Shown: in pieces, positions 43,780 through 54,197 of the stretch
Numbering within the stretch: the stretch's first letter is position 1
How the letters are laid out: each line of letters starts with the position of its first letter
Source of the DNA: Kordia algicida
Lineage (GTDB): Bacteria > Bacteroidota > Bacteroidia > Flavobacteriales > Flavobacteriaceae
Assembly: GCF_051013375.1 (NCBI RefSeq)
Contig: NZ_CP142125.1
Reading direction: 5' to 3' (one strand)
Length of the DNA stretch: 64,000 bases
Notes under the pieces: generated by a model
Database searches by the model: none
The model's input: only the letters and a program-made list of their open reading frames with translations
Told to the model about the DNA's origin: nothing
Made by a program: the position numbers and the translations under genes

Positions 43780-46700
43780 ATGAGATTAGATATAAAGGAG
43801 AATACAACAAGCAATAATTACGAGTTAATTTTCAGTGAATTACCCCCAAAAAAATTACAAAAAGTACTTAGGGAGTTAGGTTTTGTCAAATCAATTTTTG
43901 GTGGAAACATCTATACGGTAGCCAAGTTTGCTGTATACGATTCCTTTATAAAATCCCTTAAAAAAATGATTAATTCAGGAAAAAGTTGGGAAGCTGTAAC
44001 GGATTATCCTGTATTTGCTCCAACAGAGGATAGCATTAACAAAAAACTATTTACCACTGTTACCATTTATTATAATGAAGATGATATTGTTAAAGAACAA
44101 GATTATATTGTATTTGAACTCTATCATAAAACTATTTCAGGTTTAATCCGAGAGTTTGGCAAGCTCACTTATGGAAATAAGTTTGAAGATTCACAGATTT
44201 CACATAAAAAATTAAAGCGACTTGCTCGCAGTCTATTAGCTTCCAACCATGTAATAGACAGAAAAAGTGTAACTAGCTTAAAAACAGGTGATTTAGGCGA
44301 AGAAAACTTACGGGAGTCTATCCAAGTAGCGCCACAACCAGCATCAAGGCAAGAAGCACAGGTAAAGCAATCAGCCAAAACAGAGATGAAGCCGATTGTA
44401 GCCAAAGAAGATACGATAGAACCAGCACATTCCTTTATAAAAGCGCAACTAGCTATTCTTATTTCAATGATGGAACAAGACGAGCTTGGCGTATATGAAA
44501 TCTTATCGACGATTATCGATGAAATGGTCAAAGATTTGAAAGAAGCTGAACAATTAGATACCGATGATCTTATCAAAAAATCTTTGATAAAATCTATTAA
44601 TAAGTACAAAGCTTCATTAAAAGACCTAGCGCCATTTGAGCGTGGTTACGTGCGTGGTATAATCAGTGAACTACTATTGCTTTTGGATGACACTAATGAG
44701 CTATTAGAGTTAGAAAAAGGAGCATTATCAATAAAGCGTAGTATTTGGGTAAAAGATAAACTTATTGATAATGTATTAGTTCCAATTAAAGCGGACGAAC
44801 CATTCGCTTCGGGAGCAGTCATAGAAGATCAAGCATCAGAAATATGGAAAGCATTTCCTGAACTTCATACCATTACAAAAGATACCCTAGATAAGGCTTC
44901 AGCACTTGAATTATTTTATTTAGCGCAACTTAGACACCCACCCGCATTTGGGATTCCCATAACGATTTATGATGTAGAGCATCAGTGGAAAAAACGAGGA
45001 CTAGCCGAAATTGAAAAGCTTGGCTTTCCAACGGATTTAAAATATCCGTATGTATATTTAGAATATGGTTATTTCAATATTACTGCCTTAGAAAACTTTA
45101 TAGGTATAAAAGCCAAAGCAGACCAATTAAATTATGTACTTCTACACGCTCGACCACTTACGGATTTAGAAACCGCACTTGCACAAATAGATTTAGTGAT
45201 ACAGAAGCTCGAACCAATTTTAAAAGAGTTCAGAGAAATTACCTCCAAAAAAATAGATAAAGCGAGTACTATCGCCAAGATTTATTATAGGGTTGGTACT
45301 GAATTTGAGTTTTTAAAAAAGTCTAGACAAACAGTCTTTGACTATCTAACTAAAAACGTTGAATCATCAAAAGAAACACTTCCCTTTACACAGATAGTTG
45401 TTTCTGATGATGATGTGCAGTATGAAATATTACACGGTAGAATTTTAGCAGATATAGAGAAGCTACAACTAGAGATCATACGTCAAAAAGAAAGAGCGAA
45501 AAAATCTTTTTTAGAAAATAAGCTTGCTGATGCGATAGAAGAATTTAAAAATGATGGACGCATTGCTGAGTCTCCTTATGGTTCGATATTAAACAAATTG
45601 ATAGTTGAACTGAAAAAGATGCAGTTACTCTCAAGTGATGAAGTCCGCAAAATTGCCCTAAAAAAACTCATTAATTCCTTTACATCGTGGCTAAAGGATA
45701 TGCAAAAAAACGAGCGTGATTTTTTACTTGGGGTATTAAATTATTTCTCATTGCTATTAGAAGATACCACCCTTACAATTGAAAGAGAAAAAGCAACACC
45801 CGCTATAAAGCAAATCATTTACGCCAATGACCTAGTAATTAAAAACGTATTAGTTCCTACAAAAGCCGTACAGCCATTTACCTCTGGAGCATTCAAAGAT
45901 ACTGATGTGGAATTTGAAATTAATTTTTTTCACAAACATCTTTTAAAGATTCAAAAGGAAAACTTGAATCAGGTTTGTGCGCTAGATTTATTTTACTTGG
46001 TACAATTAGAGAATCCACAATTTTTTGGAATTGCCCTTGAAGCAGAAACAATAGCACAGGAATGGGAAAGACGTGGTGCAAGTGGATTTGATGCGCTAGG
46101 CTTTCCAACGGATTTAAAATACCCGTATATCAATCTTAAAGAAGGTTATCTCGAGATTCAACCACTAGAACATTTTTTGCTTCACTCAAAAGAAAAAAAC
46201 AACAATCAAAGTTGGTGGTATGCGATACGTCATGCAAGACCGATTGCAGATGTTGGGCAAATGATTCAAAACATGGATGCTTTTCTGAATTTCACATCAA
46301 AGAAAAAACAAGAATGTTTAGAAACAGACTTTAAAATATCAAAAAACAAGCAAGCTGAACTTGATTGTTACCGAATGCTTTTAACCATAAAAAATATTGA
46401 GTACTCAAAACAAGTAATTTTAGACTATTTGGATAGCACAGAAGAAAGTGATCCCAAAGAAGTTGAAGCATCACAGATTACAATAACAAAGGAATTACAC
46501 CATGAGTTACAAGAAGTTATCAACGAATTAATTTCTATTGAAGATAATCTTAATGGCGAACAAGAAACCATTATTGCAAGTACGATTCACGACTTTGAAG
46601 ACGTTTTAGAAATTTTAGATGAAAACAAGCTCCTAGAAAAACTAGCTTCAAGTATCGAATCTTTCAAGGATTGGGCTTGTGATTTATCGCCTGATATCCG

Positions 46701-48519
46701 CAATCAATCCGCAAAATTAATCAACCGTTTAATTAAGTACACAGGCGGTATGAGTATTGCAGTTACAAACCAAGAAAGTTCCTTAGTAATTGCCAAAGAT
46801 ATTAAGCAATACAACGGTATTGTCGAGAATGTGTTAGTTCCAATTCATGCAAAAGAACCCTTTGAGTCAGGTAAAGTTTCAGCAGATCATATTGAAGATT
46901 TAAAGAAAAACTTTCCTCACTTATACGATATCAAAACAGATGAGTTACACAATGCATCGGCATTAGAATTATTTCAATTATCACAACTTCCACATCCGAG
47001 ACATTACCAAATGCAAGTCTATCGAAATGATTTACTCAAGGAATGGGAAAAACGTGGCGAAGAAGCTTTTAAACAGCTTGGTTTTCCAACCGATATGAAT
47101 TATCCCTATGTGAATATACACGCGGGATATCGTTCGGTAACTACCCTAGCGAGCGCTTTAGAAAACTCTTTTGAGCCTGAAAAAAGTAGGCTTAAATGGT
47201 GGGCAGTTGTAGAGCATGGACGACCAATTGCGAATTTAGCAAAAGGTATTGTCATCATAGATAAGTTAATAAGTGATTTAGTAACGCAACAGCAAAAATA
47301 TATCAATCCAAGAACAAAGCGTCCAAAAACAAAGCCTGCATATAAACAAGCCTACAGGGATATTTCCTTTAAGCTATCAAGGCTTAAACTCTCCAAGCAA
47401 GTCATTACAAATTATTTAAATGCTCAAACCGATACACACGAAAAAAAGGAACAAGAAAACAATCAAAAAGCACTACCAAGCACCAAAGAAGATTATATAG
47501 ATCGTGTGATTGCAACGATGCATCTAGCCTACAGAGACGCAACACGATTATCCAAAAAGAAGATTGAAAACTTACTTGAGCAAACAGGCGCACCAAGTTT
47601 GGGAGAACTATGGGAAGCGGTAGAACTGAGTTGGCTTTTATGGTACAAAATGATCTATAACGAGTCCATTTCCTTTGAAGCAAGGCTTTCAAAAATGGTT
47701 CACTTTTGGAATAAAATACAGCCTACCTACGCCTACTCAGACAGTAGTAAAGAACTCTACAAACAATATTCTACACCGTGTCCTATCGGCGCAATTATCG
47801 CACAATATACAGGAATGGACACTGCTGATTCGATATTTGAGCCAAGTGCTGGAAACGGTTTGTTACTTGTGGGAGCAAATCCAAAAATAACCCATGTCAA
47901 CGAGATCGATAAAAGTCGAAAAAAGTCATTGGAATTTCAACAATTTCAAAAAATCACAATGAACAATGGCGCAGAGTCATTTCCAAGTGAAATGGAAAAA
48001 GCCTTTGATGTGGTGGTTACCAATCCACCATTTGCCAAATGGGAAGAAAATAAAATAGACAAAGAACATATCATTAAAAAATATTTCAACAACACGCGCG
48101 GACTTGTGCAACACTTACGTTTGGAACACATCATGTCAGGATTGGCACTTCGTACCATGAAAGACAATGGTAAATGCGCCATTATCATCATGGGACACCT
48201 TTATTTTGACCATGAGGGATTCATTGCCAAATATCGTCCATTTTTCAATTGGCTATATCACTTTTATAAAGTCGATGTGGTACTGAATATGAACAGCTTT
48301 AAACTCTACAACAAGCAAGGCGCAGTTGCTAGAACGATGCTCATCTTAATTGGCGGTCGAAAAGCAGTGGGGAGTGGTGTTGCCCCCACAGCGTATACAG
48401 CACCACATTTAGATACTGTTATTGACACCTTTGAAGATTTATGGTTAGCAGTCAAACAATATATCAAACCTGATATTCACACAATTATTAAACAACTTCA
48501 AATCGCAAAAAGAGAATGA
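43780..48519 (+). CDS. Large DNA methyltransferase with three internal ~330-aa repeats
   Basis: 1579 aa. The C-terminal part is an N6-adenine-type methyltransferase: motif I region FEPSAGNGLLL (E1354 onward), acidic turn HVNEIDKS, and catalytic NPPF at 1415-1418 in VVTNPPFAKW. The N-terminal ~1200 residues are not enzymatic. After a ~210-residue head come three diverged copies of a ~330-aa unit. Each contains NVLVPIxAxEPF (starting at residues 331, 689 and 1017), ASALELFxLxQL, EWEKRG-like, and LGFPTDLxYPYV, then a HARPIA-like element. The module plus the helicase gene two genes downstream resembles phage P1 DarB-type polyvalent proteins, here split. It overlaps the next gene by 4 bp. The role (anti-restriction, defence or DNA processing) is not settled. 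Confidence 0.85.
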   Translation: MRLDIKENTTSNNYELIFSELPPKKLQKVLRELGFVKSIFGGNIYTVAKFAVYDSFIKSLKKMINSGKSWEAVTDYPVFAPTEDSINKKLFTTVTIYYNEDDIVKEQDYIVFELYHKTISGLIREFGKLTYGNKFEDSQISHKKLKRLARSLLASNHVIDRKSVTSLKTGDLGEENLRESIQVAPQPASRQEAQVKQSAKTEMKPIVAKEDTIEPAHSFIKAQLAILISMMEQDELGVYEILSTIIDEMVKDLKEAEQLDTDDLIKKSLIKSINKYKASLKDLAPFERGYVRGIISELLLLLDDTNELLELEKGALSIKRSIWVKDKLIDNVLVPIKADEPFASGAVIEDQASEIWKAFPELHTITKDTLDKASALELFYLAQLRHPPAFGIPITIYDVEHQWKKRGLAEIEKLGFPTDLKYPYVYLEYGYFNITALENFIGIKAKADQLNYVLLHARPLTDLETALAQIDLVIQKLEPILKEFREITSKKIDKASTIAKIYYRVGTEFEFLKKSRQTVFDYLTKNVESSKETLPFTQIVVSDDDVQYEILHGRILADIEKLQLEIIRQKERAKKSFLENKLADAIEEFKNDGRIAESPYGSILNKLIVELKKMQLLSSDEVRKIALKKLINSFTSWLKDMQKNERDFLLGVLNYFSLLLEDTTLTIEREKATPAIKQIIYANDLVIKNVLVPTKAVQPFTSGAFKDTDVEFEINFFHKHLLKIQKENLNQVCALDLFYLVQLENPQFFGIALEAETIAQEWERRGASGFDALGFPTDLKYPYINLKEGYLEIQPLEHFLLHSKEKNNNQSWWYAIRHARPIADVGQMIQNMDAFLNFTSKKKQECLETDFKISKNKQAELDCYRMLLTIKNIEYSKQVILDYLDSTEESDPKEVEASQITITKELHHELQEVINELISIEDNLNGEQETIIASTIHDFEDVLEILDENKLLEKLASSIESFKDWACDLSPDIRNQSAKLINRLIKYTGGMSIAVTNQESSLVIAKDIKQYNGIVENVLVPIHAKEPFESGKVSADHIEDLKKNFPHLYDIKTDELHNASALELFQLSQLPHPRHYQMQVYRNDLLKEWEKRGEEAFKQLGFPTDMNYPYVNIHAGYRSVTTLASALENSFEPEKSRLKWWAVVEHGRPIANLAKGIVIIDKLISDLVTQQQKYINPRTKRPKTKPAYKQAYRDISFKLSRLKLSKQVITNYLNAQTDTHEKKEQENNQKALPSTKEDYIDRVIATMHLAYRDATRLSKKKIENLLEQTGAPSLGELWEAVELSWLLWYKMIYNESISFEARLSKMVHFWNKIQPTYAYSDSSKELYKQYSTPCPIGAIIAQYTGMDTADSIFEPSAGNGLLLVGANPKITHVNEIDKSRKKSLEFQQFQKITMNNGAESFPSEMEKAFDVVVTNPPFAKWEENKIDKEHIIKKYFNNTRGLVQHLRLEHIMSGLALRTMKDNGKCAIIIMGHLYFDHEGFIAKYRPFFNWLYHFYKVDVVLNMNSFKLYNKQGAVARTMLILIGGRKAVGSGVAPTAYTAPHLDTVIDTFEDLWLAVKQYIKPDIHTIIKQLQIAKRE

Positions 48520-48941
48520 TTTATTACAATTCAGAATTAATGCCCGATAGCAATAGTGCCATCTTATTTATGGTTACAAATAGTAAGCCTTTTACACGCT
48601 TTGAAGATCATCAGGCGGGTATTTACTTGCAACTTCATACCCTAGTGGAACTATCGATAGCATCAGGGGAAAATCCCATTGGACTCATTGAAGATTATTT
48701 GGGAATTACCTACACCGATGGTCGAAGTGCAGAGGAAATCGCTCATTTTTTAGCCTATACAGACAGGGTGCAAAATGCCTTATGGTCACTAGAGATTCGT
48801 TGGAAGAAAAAAACAGATATAGCAACCAAAGATTCCTACCTGCAAAGCGGAATTTCCAGAGAAAACGCCATCGAATTATACACACAAATTACGCTTCGAA
48901 CTTACCTTGAAGCCTTAGCAAATTATACAGATGAACAGTGA
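48516..48941 (+). CDS. Small linker protein between methyltransferase and helicase genes (141 aa)
   Basis: Helical soluble protein with no recognised motif (FTRFEDHQAGIYLQLHTLVE, GRSAEEIAHFLAYTDRVQ). It overlaps the methyltransferase gene by 4 bp and the helicase gene by 11 bp, so translation of all three is coupled, suggesting a complex subunit. Function unknown. Confidence 0.75.
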   Translation: MIYYNSELMPDSNSAILFMVTNSKPFTRFEDHQAGIYLQLHTLVELSIASGENPIGLIEDYLGITYTDGRSAEEIAHFLAYTDRVQNALWSLEIRWKKKTDIATKDSYLQSGISRENAIELYTQITLRTYLEALANYTDEQ

Positions 48942-51900
48942 AGCTTTACAAATTGAAGAACAAGAAAATCTTTTTTCGCAATCAAGTGAAGAAATTTTAA
49001 AATTAGCAGAAGATCAAACAGCATTAGTGAAATATGAGCCTAAATCAAAGGCATCCTATGTCATGGATACACTTATTCCAAGAAATATGGCTTATGAAGT
49101 GCAATCTTCTTTAGATCATATTGTACAGAGACATGGGAATATTGACAATTTAGTTCGTGATGGACTTAAATATAAAACCACGCAAGAGTTGTGGAATGTG
49201 CTATCAGCCGAGCAAATCGATTCGCTTGGATTGTATTTACATCAATTTAAAAAAGAACAAGGAATTATCATTGCCGATCAAACAGGAATCGGAAAAGGTC
49301 GGCAAGGCGCGGGTGTCATAAGATATGCAGTGATGCAAGGGTATTTACCTGTATTCTTTACCAAGTCTCCTAACTTATTTACCGATATGTATCGAGACTT
49401 AAAAGCCATAAATTTTGAGAATATCAATCCTTTTATCATCAACAATAGTAGTGATGCACAAATCAAAGATGCTAAAGGATTGGTCATTTTTAGTCCTTTG
49501 GGAAAAGTGGAACAAAAAGCGCTTTTAACAGAAGAAACAGCATATCCCACAGAGAGTCCTGAAGCTATTGCATGGTATAAGACAATAGGTAAAAGTATGC
49601 CCGATCCCGAAGAAGTACCAACTACGATGGTTTCCCAAACATTAGATCATATGCCATTAGGCTATGATATGGTATTTTGCACCTATTCACAAATACAATC
49701 GGCGCACCCATACAAGCGTCTTTGGCTTGAAAAAATGATCTCTAATGGTATCGAAGGCAGTACCAAATTCAAGAAAGTAGTTTTTATTTTGGATGAGTCT
49801 CACATGGCGGGCGGTTATGATTCCATTATTGGAAGGTGGATGCGCGAGGTATTACCCAAAACCAAAGCGTGCTGTTACCTAAGTGCGACCTTTGCTAAAT
49901 ACCCAGAAGTGATGCCTTTCTACGGAAAAAAGACCGCTATTATGGAAACAGGACTTAGAGATTCTGAATTTGTAATGGCTATGAAAAGTGGCGGTTTGGC
50001 ATTGCAAGAAATAGTAGCTTCCAATTTGGCGGAAAGTGGTCAACTCATCAGACGACAACGCTCAAGTAAAGGCATTAAGATACAATACAAAGTATTGGAC
50101 GAAGAACCAAGAAGAAGTAAAAATCGCGCAAGTGTAAATCGTATTATTTCGCTGATGAATGAAGTGGTTGAGTTTGAAGCAGATTATATTGCTCCTATTC
50201 TTGCTGAAATTCATGCAGAAGCAAGAGCCGAAGCTGGCACTACCAAATCAGCACCACGTGGTTTGGGTGTTAAACAAGCACCTTATTTTTCAAGAGTCTT
50301 TAATGTGGTGGATCAAATGCTATTTGCCCTTAAAGTTGTCGATGTTGCCAAAGAAACAATTTCCCTACTAAAACAAGATAAAAAAGTAGTGATCGCCTTT
50401 AAATCTACCATGGGCACATTTTTAAAAGATTTGAAAATGCTTAGTGGCGATATTTTACCCTTGCAAGCGATGGATTTTACAAGAACCCTTGTCAAAGGAT
50501 TGGATTCTGTTTTTTATTACAACTATACTACATTTTTAAATGAGAAAACAAGAGAGCGCATCCCATTAGAAGATTTGCCCTATAACGGAATTCAAAAATA
50601 TAAAGATATCCGTAAACGGATGCGCTTAGAACGTACAGGACTTTCCATTTCTCCTATTGATAAACTCATTAGTTTGATTGAAAAAGAAAAAAAACCAAAA
50701 CATTTAGGCGGTCATAATGGTACACATTTTACAGTGGCAGAAGTTACAGGACGATCACAACGTATTGACATGTCTAATGATGATTATGGTGTGATTGTAG
50801 GACATCGAAAAAATACGGAAAAAGCCTTTCGAGAATTTAATAGTGGAACAATAGATGTTTTACTTATCAATCAAAGTGGAAGCACGGGCGCATCGGCACA
50901 TTCAAGTAAAGACTTTTTAGATCAGCGCCCACGTGAGATGTTAATTCATCAATTGGAATTAGATATCAATGTTGAAGTACAAAAACGCGGACGTATTGAC
51001 AGAACAGGACAAGTTCATCTACCAGGATATCAGTACATCGTTAGTGATATTCCATTAGAAAAACGATTAATGTCCATGCTTAAAGGCAAGATGAAATCAC
51101 TAGATGCCAATACTACAGGCTCACAAAATACGAATGATGATACCCTAGAGAGTCCTGACTTTTTCAATAAATATGGCGATAAGGTTGCTTGGCAGTGGAT
51201 TAGTGAGCATCCCGAAAAAATGGATATTTTAGGCTATCCTACCTATCGTTACATTAGAGTTAAAAAAGAAAAGGTACGCGTACGAAAAGATAGTAAAGAA
51301 GGCGCAATGTTACAACTCACAGGACGTGCAGGACTCTTACAAGTAGAAGATCAAGAATCACTTTATAATGATCTATTTGAGCGATATGAGAATCAAATAA
51401 AACTTGAAAAGCAAAATGGAACGTATGATTTAGAAACGGAATTTTTACGATTGGATGCAGATGTAAAAAAACGATTTTTATATGCCAAAGGTAGTGGCGG
51501 AACCACCCCTTTTGGGAAAGATGCTGTGCGTGAAGATACCATTATCAATAACTTAAGACGACCTTATACACGAAAGGAAATTGATAAACGCATTTATGAA
51601 AAATTACAAGGCAACAAGCCTGTTCAACTGCGTAAAGAATTTGAAAACAAATTGCTTGAAAAGTATCCGAAAATCATCGCTAGTCGAAAAGAAAAACGAT
51701 TAGAGACCCTTAAAAAGTTAAAAGATGATCGTGATACGCTTCCAAAATTAGGAAGCGGAGCTGATGCTCAGGCGAATGAAAAAATTAAAAGTGATCTTGA
51801 AAAAATAGAACAACTCATTGCCTCTAAAACATCGGATATGGCAATCTATATTGCGGGATTAGAAGCCACACAATCAAAAATACTTGATTATGTTTCCATG

Positions 51901-53196
51901 TGGGATATTGGCGATGTGGTACGTGTGCCATTTGTAGGTTCATTAGAATCTTCATGGGGAATTTATCTTGGCATTTCCATAGGCGGTAAAATGTCAAATC
52001 CCTATACCCTTAGTAACATTAGCTTGCAATTTTTAGTAACTGACTCAAGAAAACAAGTAACCTATAATCTTCAACCCGCAGAACAAGCGTATATCAGTCA
52101 GATTTTTACAGAGAGCAAAAATATTACGGATGCAGATCGGGAAATGGTTGAGTTAGAATGGAACGCGCTGATTAAAAAAGCATCTAAAAAACGAGAGCGC
52201 AGGCAGATTTTAACGGAAAACATCGTAAAGGTTTCCTATAAAATTGGTTCAAAAAACAAACTCATTAAGTACAACACCAAAGATAACCGTATCAAAAGTG
52301 GAATTTTAATGAATCGTGAATTTGGTCAAGAAGGAGAAAAAAACGGTGCTTTATATCCAATATCCCATGCCTATATAACCATAAGTAGCTTAGAAAAAGA
52401 AGCGTTTTTTGAAGATCATAAAGTGCTTGTACGTTTTAAACGAATCAGTGAGACCTTATTTAATGTCTACATTTCAAAAAAAGGATTGTGGAAAGCATCA
52501 GTTGATGAGAAATTACGCGTATTACTTTTTAGAGAAGCAGATGAACATAGTGACTCATTACCTGAATTTATTCAAAATGCGGGCGAGATGACCGCAAGAC
52601 TTCACAAAGAGAATTTAGAAGCATTTCTAAAACGACTAGACTTCTATAAACTTCGATTTTTAGGAGAAGCCAAAGAGTTAGAAGATTGGGAAGTCGAGAA
52701 CAAAGAAGATTGGAAGTCCAGGAGTCAACAGGACAAAGGAGAATATAAATATGCGTTAGGTCGTGCCTATGGTCAGGGAACAAATCCTACGGTTGGATTT
52801 ACAAATTATATCGAGCCAACAACCGCATTTCCTTTTGGAATTGTTGTGTATAACCGTGCATTGCTCGACAAAGAACGCTACAACTATTCACTAAAACCAA
52901 TTTTTGAAAGCCTTCGCGAGCCGTATATGATATGGAAAAATAGCTTTACCCAGAGCGCTCCCAAAAAGCTTTTCAATGATGTAGTAAGAAAAGCAAGAAC
53001 ATTAAAATTACATGAAGCCATCAACTTACTTGGGAATTTCATTATTGAAAATTTACATGAAGAAGGAAATGCGGAATTTGTCTTGGGCGATTACACCATT
53101 GCAAAGCTAGGGCGTATTTTCTATGAAGATACAATTGCAGAGATTTCAGAGATCGAAGAATTAATTAGTCAATTACAAATAGCATTAGAACAATGA
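48931..53196 (+). CDS. Strawberry notch-like SF2 helicase
   Basis: 1421 aa. The N-terminal helicase part has an unusual Walker A ADQTGIGKGRQ (116-124), typical of the strawberry notch (Sno) family, and a DESH box (288-291). The C-terminal helicase part has the Sno signature GSTGASAHSSKDF, with QKRGRIDRTGQVHLP (684-698) as motif VI. A long C-terminal region (about 750-1421) with coiled coils is of unknown role. In phages and plasmids Sno helicases pair with methyltransferases in DarB-like proteins; here they are separate genes. It overlaps the preceding gene by 11 bp and the MoxR gene by 4 bp. Confidence 0.88.
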   Translation: MNSEALQIEEQENLFSQSSEEILKLAEDQTALVKYEPKSKASYVMDTLIPRNMAYEVQSSLDHIVQRHGNIDNLVRDGLKYKTTQELWNVLSAEQIDSLGLYLHQFKKEQGIIIADQTGIGKGRQGAGVIRYAVMQGYLPVFFTKSPNLFTDMYRDLKAINFENINPFIINNSSDAQIKDAKGLVIFSPLGKVEQKALLTEETAYPTESPEAIAWYKTIGKSMPDPEEVPTTMVSQTLDHMPLGYDMVFCTYSQIQSAHPYKRLWLEKMISNGIEGSTKFKKVVFILDESHMAGGYDSIIGRWMREVLPKTKACCYLSATFAKYPEVMPFYGKKTAIMETGLRDSEFVMAMKSGGLALQEIVASNLAESGQLIRRQRSSKGIKIQYKVLDEEPRRSKNRASVNRIISLMNEVVEFEADYIAPILAEIHAEARAEAGTTKSAPRGLGVKQAPYFSRVFNVVDQMLFALKVVDVAKETISLLKQDKKVVIAFKSTMGTFLKDLKMLSGDILPLQAMDFTRTLVKGLDSVFYYNYTTFLNEKTRERIPLEDLPYNGIQKYKDIRKRMRLERTGLSISPIDKLISLIEKEKKPKHLGGHNGTHFTVAEVTGRSQRIDMSNDDYGVIVGHRKNTEKAFREFNSGTIDVLLINQSGSTGASAHSSKDFLDQRPREMLIHQLELDINVEVQKRGRIDRTGQVHLPGYQYIVSDIPLEKRLMSMLKGKMKSLDANTTGSQNTNDDTLESPDFFNKYGDKVAWQWISEHPEKMDILGYPTYRYIRVKKEKVRVRKDSKEGAMLQLTGRAGLLQVEDQESLYNDLFERYENQIKLEKQNGTYDLETEFLRLDADVKKRFLYAKGSGGTTPFGKDAVREDTIINNLRRPYTRKEIDKRIYEKLQGNKPVQLRKEFENKLLEKYPKIIASRKEKRLETLKKLKDDRDTLPKLGSGADAQANEKIKSDLEKIEQLIASKTSDMAIYIAGLEATQSKILDYVSMWDIGDVVRVPFVGSLESSWGIYLGISIGGKMSNPYTLSNISLQFLVTDSRKQVTYNLQPAEQAYISQIFTESKNITDADREMVELEWNALIKKASKKRERRQILTENIVKVSYKIGSKNKLIKYNTKDNRIKSGILMNREFGQEGEKNGALYPISHAYITISSLEKEAFFEDHKVLVRFKRISETLFNVYISKKGLWKASVDEKLRVLLFREADEHSDSLPEFIQNAGEMTARLHKENLEAFLKRLDFYKLRFLGEAKELEDWEVENKEDWKSRSQQDKGEYKYALGRAYGQGTNPTVGFTNYIEPTTAFPFGIVVYNRALLDKERYNYSLKPIFESLREPYMIWKNSFTQSAPKKLFNDVVRKARTLKLHEAINLLGNFIIENLHEEGNAEFVLGDYTIAKLGRIFYEDTIAEISEIEELISQLQIALEQ

Positions 53197-54140
53197 GAAT
53201 TATAAAATATGACATTCCAGAGATAGATCAAATTCCACAATTTGCTAAAATTTTGGATGATTTAAGCGTGGGAAACAATCCCTACTTAGTTGGAAGTGCG
53301 GGAACAGGAAAGACTACCATAGGCGAAAAAGTCGCTTATGCCATAAACGGACGAAAAGAAAATGATGGTGGGGAGTTGCCCTTTACTATTGTCAACTGCA
53401 ATCAATGGACTTCGCCTATAGATATCAAAGGCGGTCAAACCATTACAGGTTATAAAGAGGGCGCACTGATTGAAGCTTGGCGGGATGGCAAAATTTTAAT
53501 TTTGGATGAAATGCCAAAATTGGATGCCAATACTGCTGGATTATTAAACGATGCCCTTGCAAAAAGTGCCAAAGAAAATGCTATTATTTTCAATGGTAAT
53601 AACCAGCCAATTGTAAAGCATACCAATTTTGGTTGCATTGCCACAGGAAATGTCATCGGAAAAGGAGCAAGTGGAAATTATGTAGGGAACAATAAACAGG
53701 ATGCTTCTCTATTAGACCGTTTTAGTGGTTGTATCTATCGTATTGGTTTTAACGAGACCTTAGAACGTGAATTAGTATATCCTGATCTGGTGGATATCTG
53801 TTTAAAAATACGAGGGGAAATATTAAGATATGAGGGAAAAAGTGCCAATGATGATGATACCGAAGACATTATGACACTTCGTACCATGCTGAATTTTCAG
53901 CGCGCCTATGTCCTGGAGATGAAACGCGAATTGGGACTGCCTGATTTACATGGAAAACCCTATAAAAAGCAACCAAACGGCAAGACACTCAAAGATGCTA
54001 TTGAGAGTTACTTTATGGCTATGGGTGTAGCAAAAGCCCATAAAATTAAAGAGGAAATCAATTTAGAATCTTTTTTGAACTCTTACAAAGGGAGTATCAA
54101 AAAGCAAGTCTTCAAAGAGGAGTACAAACGTAGAATGTAG
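53193..54140 (+). CDS. MoxR-like AAA+ ATPase
   Basis: 315 aa. Walker A GSAGTGKT (34-41), Walker B KILILDEMPKLD (about 97-108) and a sensor region CIATGNVIGKGASGNYVG followed by LLDRFSG fit the MoxR/CbbQ clade of AAA+ proteins. These usually act as chaperones or remodellers together with a VWA-domain partner. The gene overlaps the helicase gene by 4 bp. The gene 57 bp downstream may encode the partner. Loading or remodelling of the helicase-methyltransferase is possible but not shown. Confidence 0.85.
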   Translation: MRIIKYDIPEIDQIPQFAKILDDLSVGNNPYLVGSAGTGKTTIGEKVAYAINGRKENDGGELPFTIVNCNQWTSPIDIKGGQTITGYKEGALIEAWRDGKILILDEMPKLDANTAGLLNDALAKSAKENAIIFNGNNQPIVKHTNFGCIATGNVIGKGASGNYVGNNKQDASLLDRFSGCIYRIGFNETLERELVYPDLVDICLKIRGEILRYEGKSANDDDTEDIMTLRTMLNFQRAYVLEMKRELGLPDLHGKPYKKQPNGKTLKDAIESYFMAMGVAKAHKIKEEINLESFLNSYKGSIKKQVFKEEYKRRM

Positions 54141-54197
54141 TACATAGAAAACAATCAATAATTTCAATCTCTAGGATCAAATCTTACAAATATATCA

